The translations under genes were made by a program, and so were the position numbers. 53,931 nucleotides of DNA from Candidatus Latescibacterota bacterium (GTDB lineage Bacteria > Latescibacterota > UBA2968 > UBA8231), in contig JAJEIO010000036.1 of NCBI GenBank assembly GCA_022827835.1, positions 1 to 53,931 on the forward strand, given 5' to 3'. The notes below the pieces were generated by a model. It was not told the DNA's origin. It worked only from the letters and a program-made list of their open reading frames with translations, and made no database searches. This document shows positions 31,542 through 39,381 of this stretch, one piece after another; the stretch's first letter is position 1, and every line of letters starts with the position of its first letter.

Positions 31542-32981
31542 CTAAGGAGCCAGCTCTTTTAGCTCGGCCATAGTGGCGAGCCGCACGTTTTTGAGCTGGC
31601 GCTGGTAGCCTATGACCGCGGCTAAGGCGTTGATCCGAGCCTGCGTCAAGTTGCCTTGGGCTTGGAGCAATTGCTGGCTGTCGGCCAAGCCGAGTTCAAA
31701 GCGGCTCTGCTCGACGTCATAGGTGCGCTGGGCAAATTCGAGGGCGGCTTGGCGCAGGTCGATCTGGCGCTCGGCTTCGTGGACGCGGCGCGTGGCGTCG
31801 CGAACTTGCTGGATGATTAGGCGGCGCTGCTGCTCGCGTCCGAGGCGGCTTTGCTCCAAGGCGATGCGCGCTTGGCTGATGTTGGCCTGCCGCTGGCCGC
31901 TGTCGATCAGTGGCAGGCTTATCTGCAGATCGACTCCCCAGCGATTGCGCTCGAAATTGTCGCTGACAGCGCTGATTTCGCTGCCGCGTCCCTGCATGCT
32001 GACATTGGCACCGAAGGTAGCGTTAATGCCGTTGCGGCGGCGGGCCTCCGCTAGATTCAACTCGTTGATTTCCTCGAAAATTTCCGCTCGTTTCATGTCG
32101 GTGCGGCGCGCCAAGCCGATTTCAAGGGCGCGTTGGGCGTCGATGGGGTGAATCTCGTACTGGACATCAGTGTCGATTGTGATCGGTTCCCACACATTGA
32201 GTCCGAGGGTTTCGCGGAGCAGATCGCGGCGCAATTCGATATCGGTTTGCGCTTGGTCGTACGTGGCTTCGGCCTGCAACATCTCTACCTGTAGGCGCAG
32301 GGCTTCCACTTCGGCGATGAGGCCGACCTCAAATTTTCGTTGAGCTAGCTCCAAATTGGCGCGCGACTGAGCCAAGCGCTGTTCCTCTATTTCGAGTTCG
32401 CGGACGCTCTGCACTAAGTCGTAGTAATCGTCAATGACTTGGCCTTCTAGCTGGAGCCGCTGACGGTCGAAGTTGAGGCGTGCGCTTTGCAGGCTGTGCT
32501 CGGCGCGCTTGAGCGCGATTTCTTCGCTAGGCTGAGCGAGTAGATCGCGCTCGTAAGCAAGGCGCGTCGAACCCGAATAGTCGAGGAAGTCCTCGCGGCG
32601 ATTGGACGAGAAGTCGCGACGTAGAGCCGCAGAGGTCAGCGTGAATTGGCCGAGGTGGCGCAGGCGCTGGGTCATGCGCAGGTTGCCCGAGTAGGAGACA
32701 TCGGTATTCTCTTCGCGGACTCGGGTTTGGAGGGCGACGTTTTCTTGAGTATCGCGCAGCCCGGTGAAACTAGGGGCAGTGACAAAGGCGTCCATGCCGA
32801 AAGTAAAAGGCGCTTGCGCCGTCGTCAGTTGGACGCGGCTGTTGTCTAGGTCTTGTTGGTTCCTTTGGTGTTGCAGGTTGTTTTGCATGGCCAAGTCGAT
32901 GCACTCCTGCAGCGAGAGAACCTCGGCTGTCGAGCAGGTGGAGGCGATTAGCAAACCGACTAGTGCCCATTGGTATTTCAT
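31542..32981 (-). CDS. TolC-family outer-membrane efflux protein
   Basis: A 479-residue outer-membrane channel component. After a signal peptide (KYQWALVGLLIASTCSTA) come the two OEP-type repeats, rich in long helices with heptads (for example RLAQSRANLELAQRKFEVGL and RTYDVEQSRFELGLADSQQL). No inner-membrane pump or periplasmic adaptor is next to it, so its partner is encoded elsewhere. The frame begins with GTG then ATG; I use the ATG at 32981. Confidence 0.88.
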   Translation of the reverse strand: MKYQWALVGLLIASTCSTAEVLSLQECIDLAMQNNLQHQRNQQDLDNSRVQLTTAQAPFTFGMDAFVTAPSFTGLRDTQENVALQTRVREENTDVSYSGNLRMTQRLRHLGQFTLTSAALRRDFSSNRREDFLDYSGSTRLAYERDLLAQPSEEIALKRAEHSLQSARLNFDRQRLQLEGQVIDDYYDLVQSVRELEIEEQRLAQSRANLELAQRKFEVGLIAEVEALRLQVEMLQAEATYDQAQTDIELRRDLLRETLGLNVWEPITIDTDVQYEIHPIDAQRALEIGLARRTDMKRAEIFEEINELNLAEARRRNGINATFGANVSMQGRGSEISAVSDNFERNRWGVDLQISLPLIDSGQRQANISQARIALEQSRLGREQQRRLIIQQVRDATRRVHEAERQIDLRQAALEFAQRTYDVEQSRFELGLADSQQLLQAQGNLTQARINALAAVIGYQRQLKNVRLATMAELKELAP

Positions 32982-33160
32982 CACGGAAGCCCCTACTTAA
33001 TTGGATGAGGAGTGAGATGCAGCGGTTGCCTGTAATTATACGATACGCGTTTTACTATTGCCAACCGCGCCGCGCGTGAACTGCAGCAATTTTCCGGCAG
33101 CGAGCTTTATATTTAATATTAATAGACTTAAGCCGATCACGAATCTAAAGGAGCAATACC

Positions 33161-33910
33161 ATGACTACCCTCACTTCGCAAGTGCTGGCGTACGAAAAAA
33201 CCGCTGCGGACCTCGCGGTCAAAATTTTTGCCGATGGGGCCGACCGCGAGAGCATGCTGACGAGTTATGCCAACCCGCTAGTCTCTGGGTTTACGACCAA
33301 TCCTACCTTGATGCGCCAAGCAGGCGTCACCGACTATCGAGCCTTTGCCCACGACATCGTCGCGGCCATTCCCGATCGCCACATTTCCTTTGAGGTTTTT
33401 TCAGACGAATTCGACGACATGGAGCGCCAAGCCCACGAGATCGCCACTTGGGGCGAAAATGTGTACGCCAAAATTCCCGTCAGCAACACCAAGGGAGAGG
33501 TCAGCTACGACTTGGTCCATCGGCTGTCTCACGCCGGGGTCAAGGTCAATGTCACGGCGATCTTTCTGCTCGACCAAGTGCGAGAAGTGGCGGCCGCGGT
33601 CGAAGGTGGGGCACCGTGCTGTGTGTCGGTTTTTGCCGGCCGCATCGCCGACGCCGGGCTAGACTATATGCCGGTCATGGCCGAATCGGTCGAGCTGCTC
33701 GCGTCCAACCCCCAAGCCGAACTCATCTGGGCCAGCCCCCGCGAGGTGTACAATGTCGTTCAGGCCGACAACATCGGCTGCCACATTATCACCTGCACCA
33801 GCGACATCATCAAAAAGCTGCCGACCTTGGGCAAGGAACTGGGGCAGTTTTCGCTAGAGACGGTGCAGATTTTTTACGCGGATGCTACGGCTGCCGGCTA
33901 CAGCCTATAA
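33161..33910 (+). CDS. Transaldolase
   Basis: A class I aldolase of 249 residues that moves a dihydroxyacetone unit between sugar phosphates in the pentose phosphate pathway. The Schiff-base Lys is in VYAKIPVSNTKGE; other family marks are NPLVSGFTTNPTLM, KVNVTAIFLLDQV and IWASPREVYNV. The length lies between the short TalC/Fsa type (about 215) and classical TalB. An AAAGGAG site precedes the ATG. The next gene, a SIS-domain protein, is only nine bases away, so they likely work together. Confidence 0.87.
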   Translation: MTTLTSQVLAYEKTAADLAVKIFADGADRESMLTSYANPLVSGFTTNPTLMRQAGVTDYRAFAHDIVAAIPDRHISFEVFSDEFDDMERQAHEIATWGENVYAKIPVSNTKGEVSYDLVHRLSHAGVKVNVTAIFLLDQVREVAAAVEGGAPCCVSVFAGRIADAGLDYMPVMAESVELLASNPQAELIWASPREVYNVVQADNIGCHIITCTSDIIKKLPTLGKELGQFSLETVQIFYADATAAGYSL

Positions 33911-33919
33911 GCGCGGCAG

Positions 33920-34477
33920 ATGAGTTACACCCAACAGTACTTGGCCGCGGCGGCGCAAGTCATCGAGCAGCTAGATCGCAATGCGATCGAAGCGCTGGTC
34001 CAGCTCGTCGTCGAGACTCGTCAGCGCGGCGGGCGGCTCTTTATCCTCGGCGTGGGAGGCAGCGCGGGCAATGCGAGCCATGCGGTCAACGACTTTCGCA
34101 AAATCGCTGGTATTGAGTCCTACGCACCCACGGACAACGTCTCGGAGTTGACGGCGCGCATCAACGACGAGGGTTGGGACACGGCCTTTGCCAACTGGCT
34201 GGAGGGTAGCCGCTTAAACGAAAAGGATCTGATCTTGGTCTTGTCCGTCGGCGGTGGCCATCGCCCGCTGAATACCAGCGTCAACTTGGTTGTCGCACTG
34301 GAGTACGCCAAAGAGGTCGGAGCCAAAATCTGCGGCATCGTGGGGCGGGATGGCGGCTTTACAGCCCAAGTCGCCGATGCCTGCGCGATTGTGCCGACGG
34401 TCGTGCCGGACGCTGTCACGCCGCTGACGGAATCCTTCCAAGCCGTTATCTGGCACTTAATTGTCTCGCACCCCTAG
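33920..34477 (+). CDS. SIS-domain phosphosugar isomerase, GmhA-like
   Basis: A 185-residue single SIS domain protein. The phosphosugar-binding loop is FILGVGGSAGNASHAVNDF, and LVLSVGGGHRPLNTSVN and CGIVGRDGGF follow, in the pattern of sedoheptulose-7-phosphate isomerase (GmhA). Sedoheptulose-7-phosphate is also a transaldolase substrate, which fits the tight pairing with the upstream gene and suggests heptose synthesis; this is inference. No GmhB or HldE is in the window. Confidence 0.75.
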   Translation: MSYTQQYLAAAAQVIEQLDRNAIEALVQLVVETRQRGGRLFILGVGGSAGNASHAVNDFRKIAGIESYAPTDNVSELTARINDEGWDTAFANWLEGSRLNEKDLILVLSVGGGHRPLNTSVNLVVALEYAKEVGAKICGIVGRDGGFTAQVADACAIVPTVVPDAVTPLTESFQAVIWHLIVSHP

Positions 34478-34535
34478 GTACAAGTGGAGCGCACTAAGTG
34501 GTAGATGCGCTAGCCTCTGCAACGAAAGGTTGAAC

Positions 34536-35588
34536 ATGTCTGCGGTCCCCCGAGACCTGCGCCAGTTTTTGCACCACTACATTCCAGCCCTAGAAGAGGA
34601 GATGTTTTCGTTCCTCGCGGTGCGCGAACCCGAGGAGTTCCTATATCGGCTGATGCGCGACTACCCGGAGCGCGGCGGCAAGCGATTCCGCCCGGTGTTG
34701 GTGCTGCTGGCGTGCCAAGCCTGCGGCGGCGACGCAAAGAAAGCCATGCGAACTGCGGTGGCTTTTGAGATGTTCCAGTCGTTTGCCGTAGTCCACGACG
34801 ATATTGAAGACGATTCGGAAATGCGGCGCGGCAAGCCCTGTTTGCACAAACTGCACGGGATCCCATTGACCATCAACGTCGGCGATGCCTTATACGCCAA
34901 GGTCTTTGAGATCCTCAACGCGAACCGCGAGGTGTTGGGGGCGGATATCGCGCTCGATTTGATCGACGAGATGATTCGCGGCTCGTGCGAGACGTTTGAG
35001 GGACAGGCATACGACGTGGGCTGGATTCGCCAGCGCTACATTCCCAGCGAGGCCGAGTTTATGATCATGTTGCGCAAAAAGACTGGGTGGTACACGGGCC
35101 GGGGGCCGTGTACGGCCGGGGCGATTATCGCGGGGGCCGATATGGAATTGCGAACTTGTATCGGCGACTTCGGCGAGTCCATGGCCATCGCGTTCCAACT
35201 GCGCGACGACCTGCTGAACTTGAGCTCTTCCGAACAAGACGCCGGCTCTGCGCCCGGGGTTACTTCTGGGGCCTATGGCAAGGAGCGGGGTGGGGATATT
35301 GCGGAAGGGAAGCGGACTTTGATTATCATCGACCTATTGGGCAAATGCAACGCGGCGGAACGCGAAGAAGTGCTGGCGATCTTGCACCAAGAGCGGCACC
35401 GCAACACGGCTGCCGAAATCGAGCGGGTCATCGCCTTGGTCGAGCACTACGAATGCGATCGCTACGTCGAGCACGTGTGTCAACAGAAGGTCGAAGAGAG
35501 CGTGACCCATCTAGAGAAACTCCCGGCCAACCCCGCGCGCGATATGCTGGGAGAAATGCTGGACTTTCTGGTCCAGCGCGCCTTTTAG
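34536..35588 (+). CDS. Polyprenyl diphosphate synthase
   Basis: A trans-isoprenyl diphosphate synthase of 350 residues. The first Asp-rich motif is VVHDDIEDDSEMRRG, and GGKRFRPVLVLL is typical. The second motif reads FQLRDDLLN, that is DDxxN where most have DDxxD. It likely makes a C20 or longer chain, possibly the menaquinone side chain. An in-frame upstream start exists, but the ATG at 34536 follows a better ribosome site and removes a non-conserved stretch. It ends head-on with the M42 gene, overlapping by four bases. Confidence 0.87.
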   Translation: MSAVPRDLRQFLHHYIPALEEEMFSFLAVREPEEFLYRLMRDYPERGGKRFRPVLVLLACQACGGDAKKAMRTAVAFEMFQSFAVVHDDIEDDSEMRRGKPCLHKLHGIPLTINVGDALYAKVFEILNANREVLGADIALDLIDEMIRGSCETFEGQAYDVGWIRQRYIPSEAEFMIMLRKKTGWYTGRGPCTAGAIIAGADMELRTCIGDFGESMAIAFQLRDDLLNLSSSEQDAGSAPGVTSGAYGKERGGDIAEGKRTLIIIDLLGKCNAAEREEVLAILHQERHRNTAAEIERVIALVEHYECDRYVEHVCQQKVEESVTHLEKLPANPARDMLGEMLDFLVQRAF

Positions 35589-36640
35589 TCCACCACTGGA
35601 TTTTCCAAATAAGCGAGAAGTAACTGCGCCGTGTTGACGATGCCGTCCCACGCGCAGATTTCGTACCCGTGCGTGTTGTCGCCCGGGTAGCCAATCAGCG
35701 CAGCACGCGCGATAGCGCCGGACGTTTTGGCAATTGACGAGTCGCTGGAGTACGAAGTGAGAACGGCCGTTTGGATGTTGAACCCGCAGGCGGCGGCTAG
35801 GGCGTCAAAGCGGTCGATGATGCGCGCGTCGTACAGGCCGCGAGTGTCGCGGACGCCAATGATGGGATCGCCGCTGTTGGCCGTGCCGTATTCGGCTGCT
35901 ACGGGTGCGATATCAACGGCAACGGCCGCGTCAACTGGCAGCCGCCCGAGCGCGTAGATTGCGCCGTGACCGCCGATTTCTTCGCTGGAACTGGCTACGA
36001 GATATACGTCTTGGGCCGGTTGGTTCTCCCGCAAGTGCAGGCCCACTTCGAGCATGGCCGCCAAGCCGGCGCGGCAATCGAGATTGTAGCCGCAGACGCA
36101 ATCGCCTAGACGCCAGAGCGTCTTGTGTTTGCCGGCGATGACGACCCGAGTGCCGGCGCGAATCCCGCGCTGGGCCAGCTCTTCGGCCGCGAGCCTCGTT
36201 TCAATCCACATCTGTTCCCACTTGAGTGGTTGGCCGTCTTTGAGCCGTCCCGCTGGACTTTCTGTGGAGACGTGCTTGGCTCCGGTGGAAAGCACGCCCG
36301 GACAGAGGCCATCCCGCGTTAGGATTTCCACTGGACTTTCGCCTAGTGCCCAAGGGTGCAGACCGCCTAAGGGTTGCACCCTAATTTTGCCGTCGGGGTC
36401 AATGCGCTTGACGATGAGGGCGATCTCGTCCTTGTGGGCGACGGCTGCTACGGGCTGATCGTGGCTTTGGCCCTTGATGTGAATGATGATGTTGTCGGCC
36501 GCATCTTGCCAGACGGCATCGCCGATGGGGGCGGCGAGTTCGGTGACGAGGGCGTCCATCGCGGATTCCGCGCCCGAGGGTGCGTGCGCGGCGAGCAGTT
36601 GCTCGACAAAGCCGTAGAGGCGTTGGGCATCAATGGTCAT
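35585..36640 (-). CDS. M42-family glutamyl aminopeptidase
   Basis: A cytosolic metallo-aminopeptidase of 351 residues with two metal ions. Visible ligands and catalytic residues: AHKDEIALIV, LDCRAGLAAM, SSSEEIGGHGA and the C-terminal DNTHGYE, which follow the M42 order. A GGAG site precedes the ATG. It starts 89 bp after the ECF sigma gene on the same strand, so both may be transcribed from the sigma-54 promoter upstream. Confidence 0.85.
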   Translation of the reverse strand: MTIDAQRLYGFVEQLLAAHAPSGAESAMDALVTELAAPIGDAVWQDAADNIIIHIKGQSHDQPVAAVAHKDEIALIVKRIDPDGKIRVQPLGGLHPWALGESPVEILTRDGLCPGVLSTGAKHVSTESPAGRLKDGQPLKWEQMWIETRLAAEELAQRGIRAGTRVVIAGKHKTLWRLGDCVCGYNLDCRAGLAAMLEVGLHLRENQPAQDVYLVASSSEEIGGHGAIYALGRLPVDAAVAVDIAPVAAEYGTANSGDPIIGVRDTRGLYDARIIDRFDALAAACGFNIQTAVLTSYSSDSSIAKTSGAIARAALIGYPGDNTHGYEICAWDGIVNTAQLLLAYLENPVVD

Positions 36641-36729
36641 GGAGTGCTCCTAATTGCAGGTGAGCGAAAATAATTAGGAGCACGCCGCGGGGCAATGACA
36701 ATGCCTCTACGGGGATATTGGCAAAGAGA

Positions 36730-37338
36730 TCAGACTGGTGCGGCGAGCGATCCAATCACTTCTTCGGCCAGCCCGCGCAAGGTCTTTTGCAGCCGCAGGC
36801 GGCCCCGGTTGACGCGCGATTTGACCGTGCCTACGGGGCAGTTAATGATCTTGGCAATTTCCTCGTACGAGAGTCCTTTCAAGTCGCGGAGGAGCACGGC
36901 GGCGCGAAATTCTGTGGGCAGGTCCTCGATGGCATCGACGACGAGCGCCTTGACGCGGTTGCCGTCGGTCTGTTCGCCCGGGAGCGGGTCTTTGGCCGCC
37001 GGCTCGTAAAAGGCGGCAGTCTGTTCGTCGTCACTGGGGCTGATGGGAATCCAATTCCAGCGCTTGCGGCGACGCAATTCGGTCTTGGCGAGGTTGCCAG
37101 CAATGGTGTAGAGCCAAGTGGAAACCTGTTCGATGGCGGGGTACTGATGGCTGTGGCGCAGGCAGCGGAGAAAAGTCTCTTGGACGATGTCCTCGGCCGT
37201 TTCCTTGTCGCCGACAAAGCGATAGACAAAGTTGTACAGGGGGGTGCGATAGCGTTTGACTAGCACGCCAAGGTGGCCTTGGTCTTCGGCGGCCCGCAGC
37301 AAAACTTCTCGATCCGTGAGTTCATTTGTCGCTACCAT
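36730..37338 (-). CDS. ECF sigma factor
   Basis: A 202-residue extracytoplasmic-function sigma factor with region 2 (LYNFVYRFVGDKETAEDIVQ, ETFLRCLRHSHQY) and region 4 (LPTEFRAAVLLRDLKGLSYE, EIAKIINCPVGTVKSRVNRG). ECF genes usually have an anti-sigma gene next to them; here the next gene on the strand is a peptidase and no anti-sigma factor is seen. A perfect sigma-54 promoter and tandem palindromes lie upstream. The start has an AAAGGAG site. Confidence 0.93.
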   Translation of the reverse strand: MVATNELTDREVLLRAAEDQGHLGVLVKRYRTPLYNFVYRFVGDKETAEDIVQETFLRCLRHSHQYPAIEQVSTWLYTIAGNLAKTELRRRKRWNWIPISPSDDEQTAAFYEPAAKDPLPGEQTDGNRVKALVVDAIEDLPTEFRAAVLLRDLKGLSYEEIAKIINCPVGTVKSRVNRGRLRLQKTLRGLAEEVIGSLAAPV

Positions 37339-37396
37339 GGTTGTGCTCCTTTCTGGTGCAATTCAAGCGATTATCGTCATGCCTATGCATACACAA

Positions 37397-37411
37397 GCAA
37401 TAATCGTGCCA
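37397..37411 (-). promoter_or_regulatory. Sigma-54 promoter of the ECF sigma factor gene
   Basis: The minus strand reads TGGCACGATTATTGC, matching TGGCACG-N4-TTGC at every defined base. The predicted start near 37385 is about 47 bases before the ATG. An overlapping imperfect copy (TGACGATAATCGCTTG) lies just downstream. Confidence 0.9.
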
Positions 37412-37475
37412 TTCTTCAATAAGGGGAAAATTCGCGTCTTATCGCCCGTTTTTAGGGGTTTTTGGCACCAAAAAG

Positions 37476-37509
37476 CCTCAGATATTTGAGCATCCTCAGA
37501 AATCTGAGG
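37476..37509. promoter_or_regulatory. Tandem palindromes, candidate activator sites of the ECF promoter
   Basis: CCTCAGATATTTGAGC at 37476-37491 and CCTCAGAAATCTGAGG at 37494-37509 (perfect 7-bp arms) start 18 bp apart, 65-100 bp upstream of the sigma-54 -24 element. A third inverted repeat, TTTTTGG-CA-CCAAAAA, lies between at 37459-37474. The placement is right for a sigma-54 activator, but the sites are also about 100 bp upstream of the divergent SEC-C gene and could serve it. Confidence 0.6.
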
Positions 37510-37594
37510 TGCGTCTTTTGACAGGTACAGGGGCAAGCGGTAGATTTCGCACCGGTAAATTCACCCGCGTAATTGCTAAAAATGGAGTGCTTTA

Positions 37595-38212
37595 GTGCAA
37601 GAGTTGGCCACGCGCTTGGAGGCCTTGTGCCAAGCCAAGGGGGCAGAAAAATTCTCGGCTGAAGAAATAGTCGAGCTGTTGGAAGATGGTGAAGAGGTAG
37701 ATTGGATCGTCGATCAGGTGCTGCCGACGGCGGCTGAGGCCGACCGCAGCGAAATGGGCCAAGTATTGGCCGAAATCGCCGATGCGGTGGCACCTACTCC
37801 CGCCCCAGATACAGACGATGAAGAACCTGCCGCGGTGGAGGAGTTGGACTTGGCCCAACTCCAGCAGGCCCTGCCGCCCGGGGTTGACGTACAGCAAGTC
37901 GAGGAAATGCTGCGCTCGCCGCAGGGGGCCTTGCTGGCCGATTTCAGTGCCTTCTGTCAAGAGCGCGGATTCGATGGCGAGTTGGGCGAAGCGGAGATGA
38001 GCGAGGCCATGCGGGAATTGCACGAGGAGTGGTTGCAGACGCCGCGTCCCGCGTTAGAAGGGGAAAAACCGGCCGATGCGCTGGACGGAGGTCGGCTCTT
38101 TCCCAGCAAGGTAGAGACCTTCCGCCGCGAAACCCCCAAGGTCGGACGCAACGACCCGTGTCCCTGCGGCAGCGGCAAGAAGTTCAAAAGATGCTGCGGT
38201 AAGGCCGCTTGA
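37595..38212 (+). CDS. SEC-C motif protein
   Basis: A 205-residue acidic protein of unknown function. Its C-terminus is a SEC-C zinc-binding motif ([19 protein letters not shown]), like the tail of SecA that binds SecB and ribosomes. The rest has no domain I recognise: helical with an acidic, Pro-containing linker (about 65-85). GTG start with TGGAG upstream. It is followed one base later by an RmlC-like gene. A chaperone- or ribosome-linked role is possible but unproven. Confidence 0.75.
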   Translation: MQELATRLEALCQAKGAEKFSAEEIVELLEDGEEVDWIVDQVLPTAAEADRSEMGQVLAEIADAVAPTPAPDTDDEEPAAVEELDLAQLQQALPPGVDVQQVEEMLRSPQGALLADFSAFCQERGFDGELGEAEMSEAMRELHEEWLQTPRPALEGEKPADALDGGRLFPSKVETFRRETPKVGRNDPCPCGSGKKFKRCCGKAA

Positions 38213-38213
38213 G

Positions 38214-38756
38214 ATGGCCCAGATTCGCCCCTCTACGGCCATTGAAGGCGTCTATATCGTCGAGCTACAGTCGCACGGAGACGAGCGGGGCCGCTTTACC
38301 GAGGTGTATCGCAAGGAGTGGTTTCCCCAGCGCGGCTGGGACGCTTTGCAGTGGAGCCGCTCGGAGTCGCAACAGGGCGTGCTGCGCGGCTTGCACTATC
38401 ACCACCGCCAAGTTGACTACTGGCACTGTGGCATGGGCACGCTGCGCGTCGGGCTGCTCGATCTGCGCCGCAGTTCGCCGACTCGCGGGCAGGGGCAAGT
38501 CATCGAATTAGATCAAGAGGTATTGCGGGGCGTCTTTATTCCGGCGGGGGTAGCACATGGCTTTTACGCCGTCACCGACGCGATGCTTTTCTATTTAGTC
38601 GATTCTTACTACGACGGGACGGACGAGTGGGGCGTGGCTTGGGACGATCCCGATGCGGGGTTGGACTGGGGCATTGAGGGGGTGCCGATTCTCTCGCCGC
38701 GAGACCAAAATAACCCGCGGCTGCGGGATGTTCCCGCCGAGGATCTGCCCAACTGA
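38214..38756 (+). CDS. RmlC-like dTDP-sugar 3,5-epimerase family protein
   Basis: A 180-residue cupin of the RmlC family. It has DERGRFTEVYRKEW, the catalytic-His block VLRGLHYHH (His61) and FIPAGVAHGFYAVTDA. In place of the usual QAKLVRV after the His block it has VDYWHCGMGTLRV, so the conserved Lys is missing. Together with the RmlB-like gene at 17532 it may modify nucleotide sugars, but activity should be treated as uncertain. Confidence 0.77.
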   Translation: MAQIRPSTAIEGVYIVELQSHGDERGRFTEVYRKEWFPQRGWDALQWSRSESQQGVLRGLHYHHRQVDYWHCGMGTLRVGLLDLRRSSPTRGQGQVIELDQEVLRGVFIPAGVAHGFYAVTDAMLFYLVDSYYDGTDEWGVAWDDPDAGLDWGIEGVPILSPRDQNNPRLRDVPAEDLPN

Positions 38757-38783
38757 TTTCAAAACTAAAACTTCTTTTGAAAT
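38756..38783. other. Inverted repeat before pyrE
   Basis: ATTTCAAAA at 38756-38764 is the exact reverse complement of TTTTGAAAT at 38775-38783. It spans the gap between the rmlC stop and pyrE and may be an operator or an attenuator; there is no T-tract. Confidence 0.55.
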
Positions 38784-38794
38784 AGGTTTGTTCT

Positions 38795-39310
38795 ATGACC
38801 CGACTTGAACTTGCTCACCGCATCTATCAGACCGCTCACCTGCGCGGACAATTTACCTTGCGCTCAGGCGCGACAGCCACAGAGTATTTCGACAAATATC
38901 AGTTTGAAACCCGTCCGGAGCTCCTCCGCGCACTCGCCACCCACCTCCAGCCCTTAATCCCCTCCGAAACAGACATTCTCGCAGGTCTCGAACTCGGTGG
39001 GGTGCCCATCGCCACCATGCTCGCTCAGCTTTCGGGATTGCCCACCTGCTTCGTGCGCAAACAGGCCAAAGAATACGGCACCTGCAAACTCGCCGAAGGC
39101 CCCGACATCGCCGACAAAAATCTGCTGATTGTTGAAGATGTCGTCACGTCCGGCGGACAGATTGCTCTTTCTGCCCAAGATCTGCGCAATCTTGGCGCAG
39201 AGGTCTCACAGGCCATCTGCGTGATTGACCGCGAATCCGGTGGCACCGAGAGCCTAGCCCGAGAAGGCATTGAACTCCACGCTCTGTTTCGGATGAGCGA
39301 ACTGAAGTGA
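38795..39310 (+). CDS. pyrE: Orotate phosphoribosyltransferase
   Basis: Makes orotidine monophosphate from orotate and PRPP in pyrimidine synthesis. 171 residues, with CFVRKQAKEYGTCKLAEG and the PRPP-binding loop LLIVEDVVTSGGQI. Codon use differs from neighbours (many CTC leucines and lower GC), hinting at transfer. A palindrome precedes it and a strong terminator follows. pyrG lies 5 kb downstream. Confidence 0.92.
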   Translation: MTRLELAHRIYQTAHLRGQFTLRSGATATEYFDKYQFETRPELLRALATHLQPLIPSETDILAGLELGGVPIATMLAQLSGLPTCFVRKQAKEYGTCKLAEGPDIADKNLLIVEDVVTSGGQIALSAQDLRNLGAEVSQAICVIDRESGGTESLAREGIELHALFRMSELK

Positions 39311-39326
39311 CGCCGTTCATGGCAAG

Positions 39327-39360
39327 AAAAAAGGGGGCCTCGGCTGAGGTCCCCTTTTTT
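39327..39360. terminator. Strong bidirectional terminator after pyrE and smc
   Basis: A-tract, stem GGGG-CCTC/GAGG-CCCC with small mismatches, and a run of six T. It works for both converging genes. Confidence 0.92.
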
Positions 39361-39381
39361 GTCGGTGCGCTTCCGCTTTGG

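Noticed and set aside
34449..34465. TGGCACTTAATTGTC on the plus strand as a fourth sigma-54 promoter
   Set aside because: The -12 box reads TGTC, not TTGC, and the site lies inside the SIS coding region.
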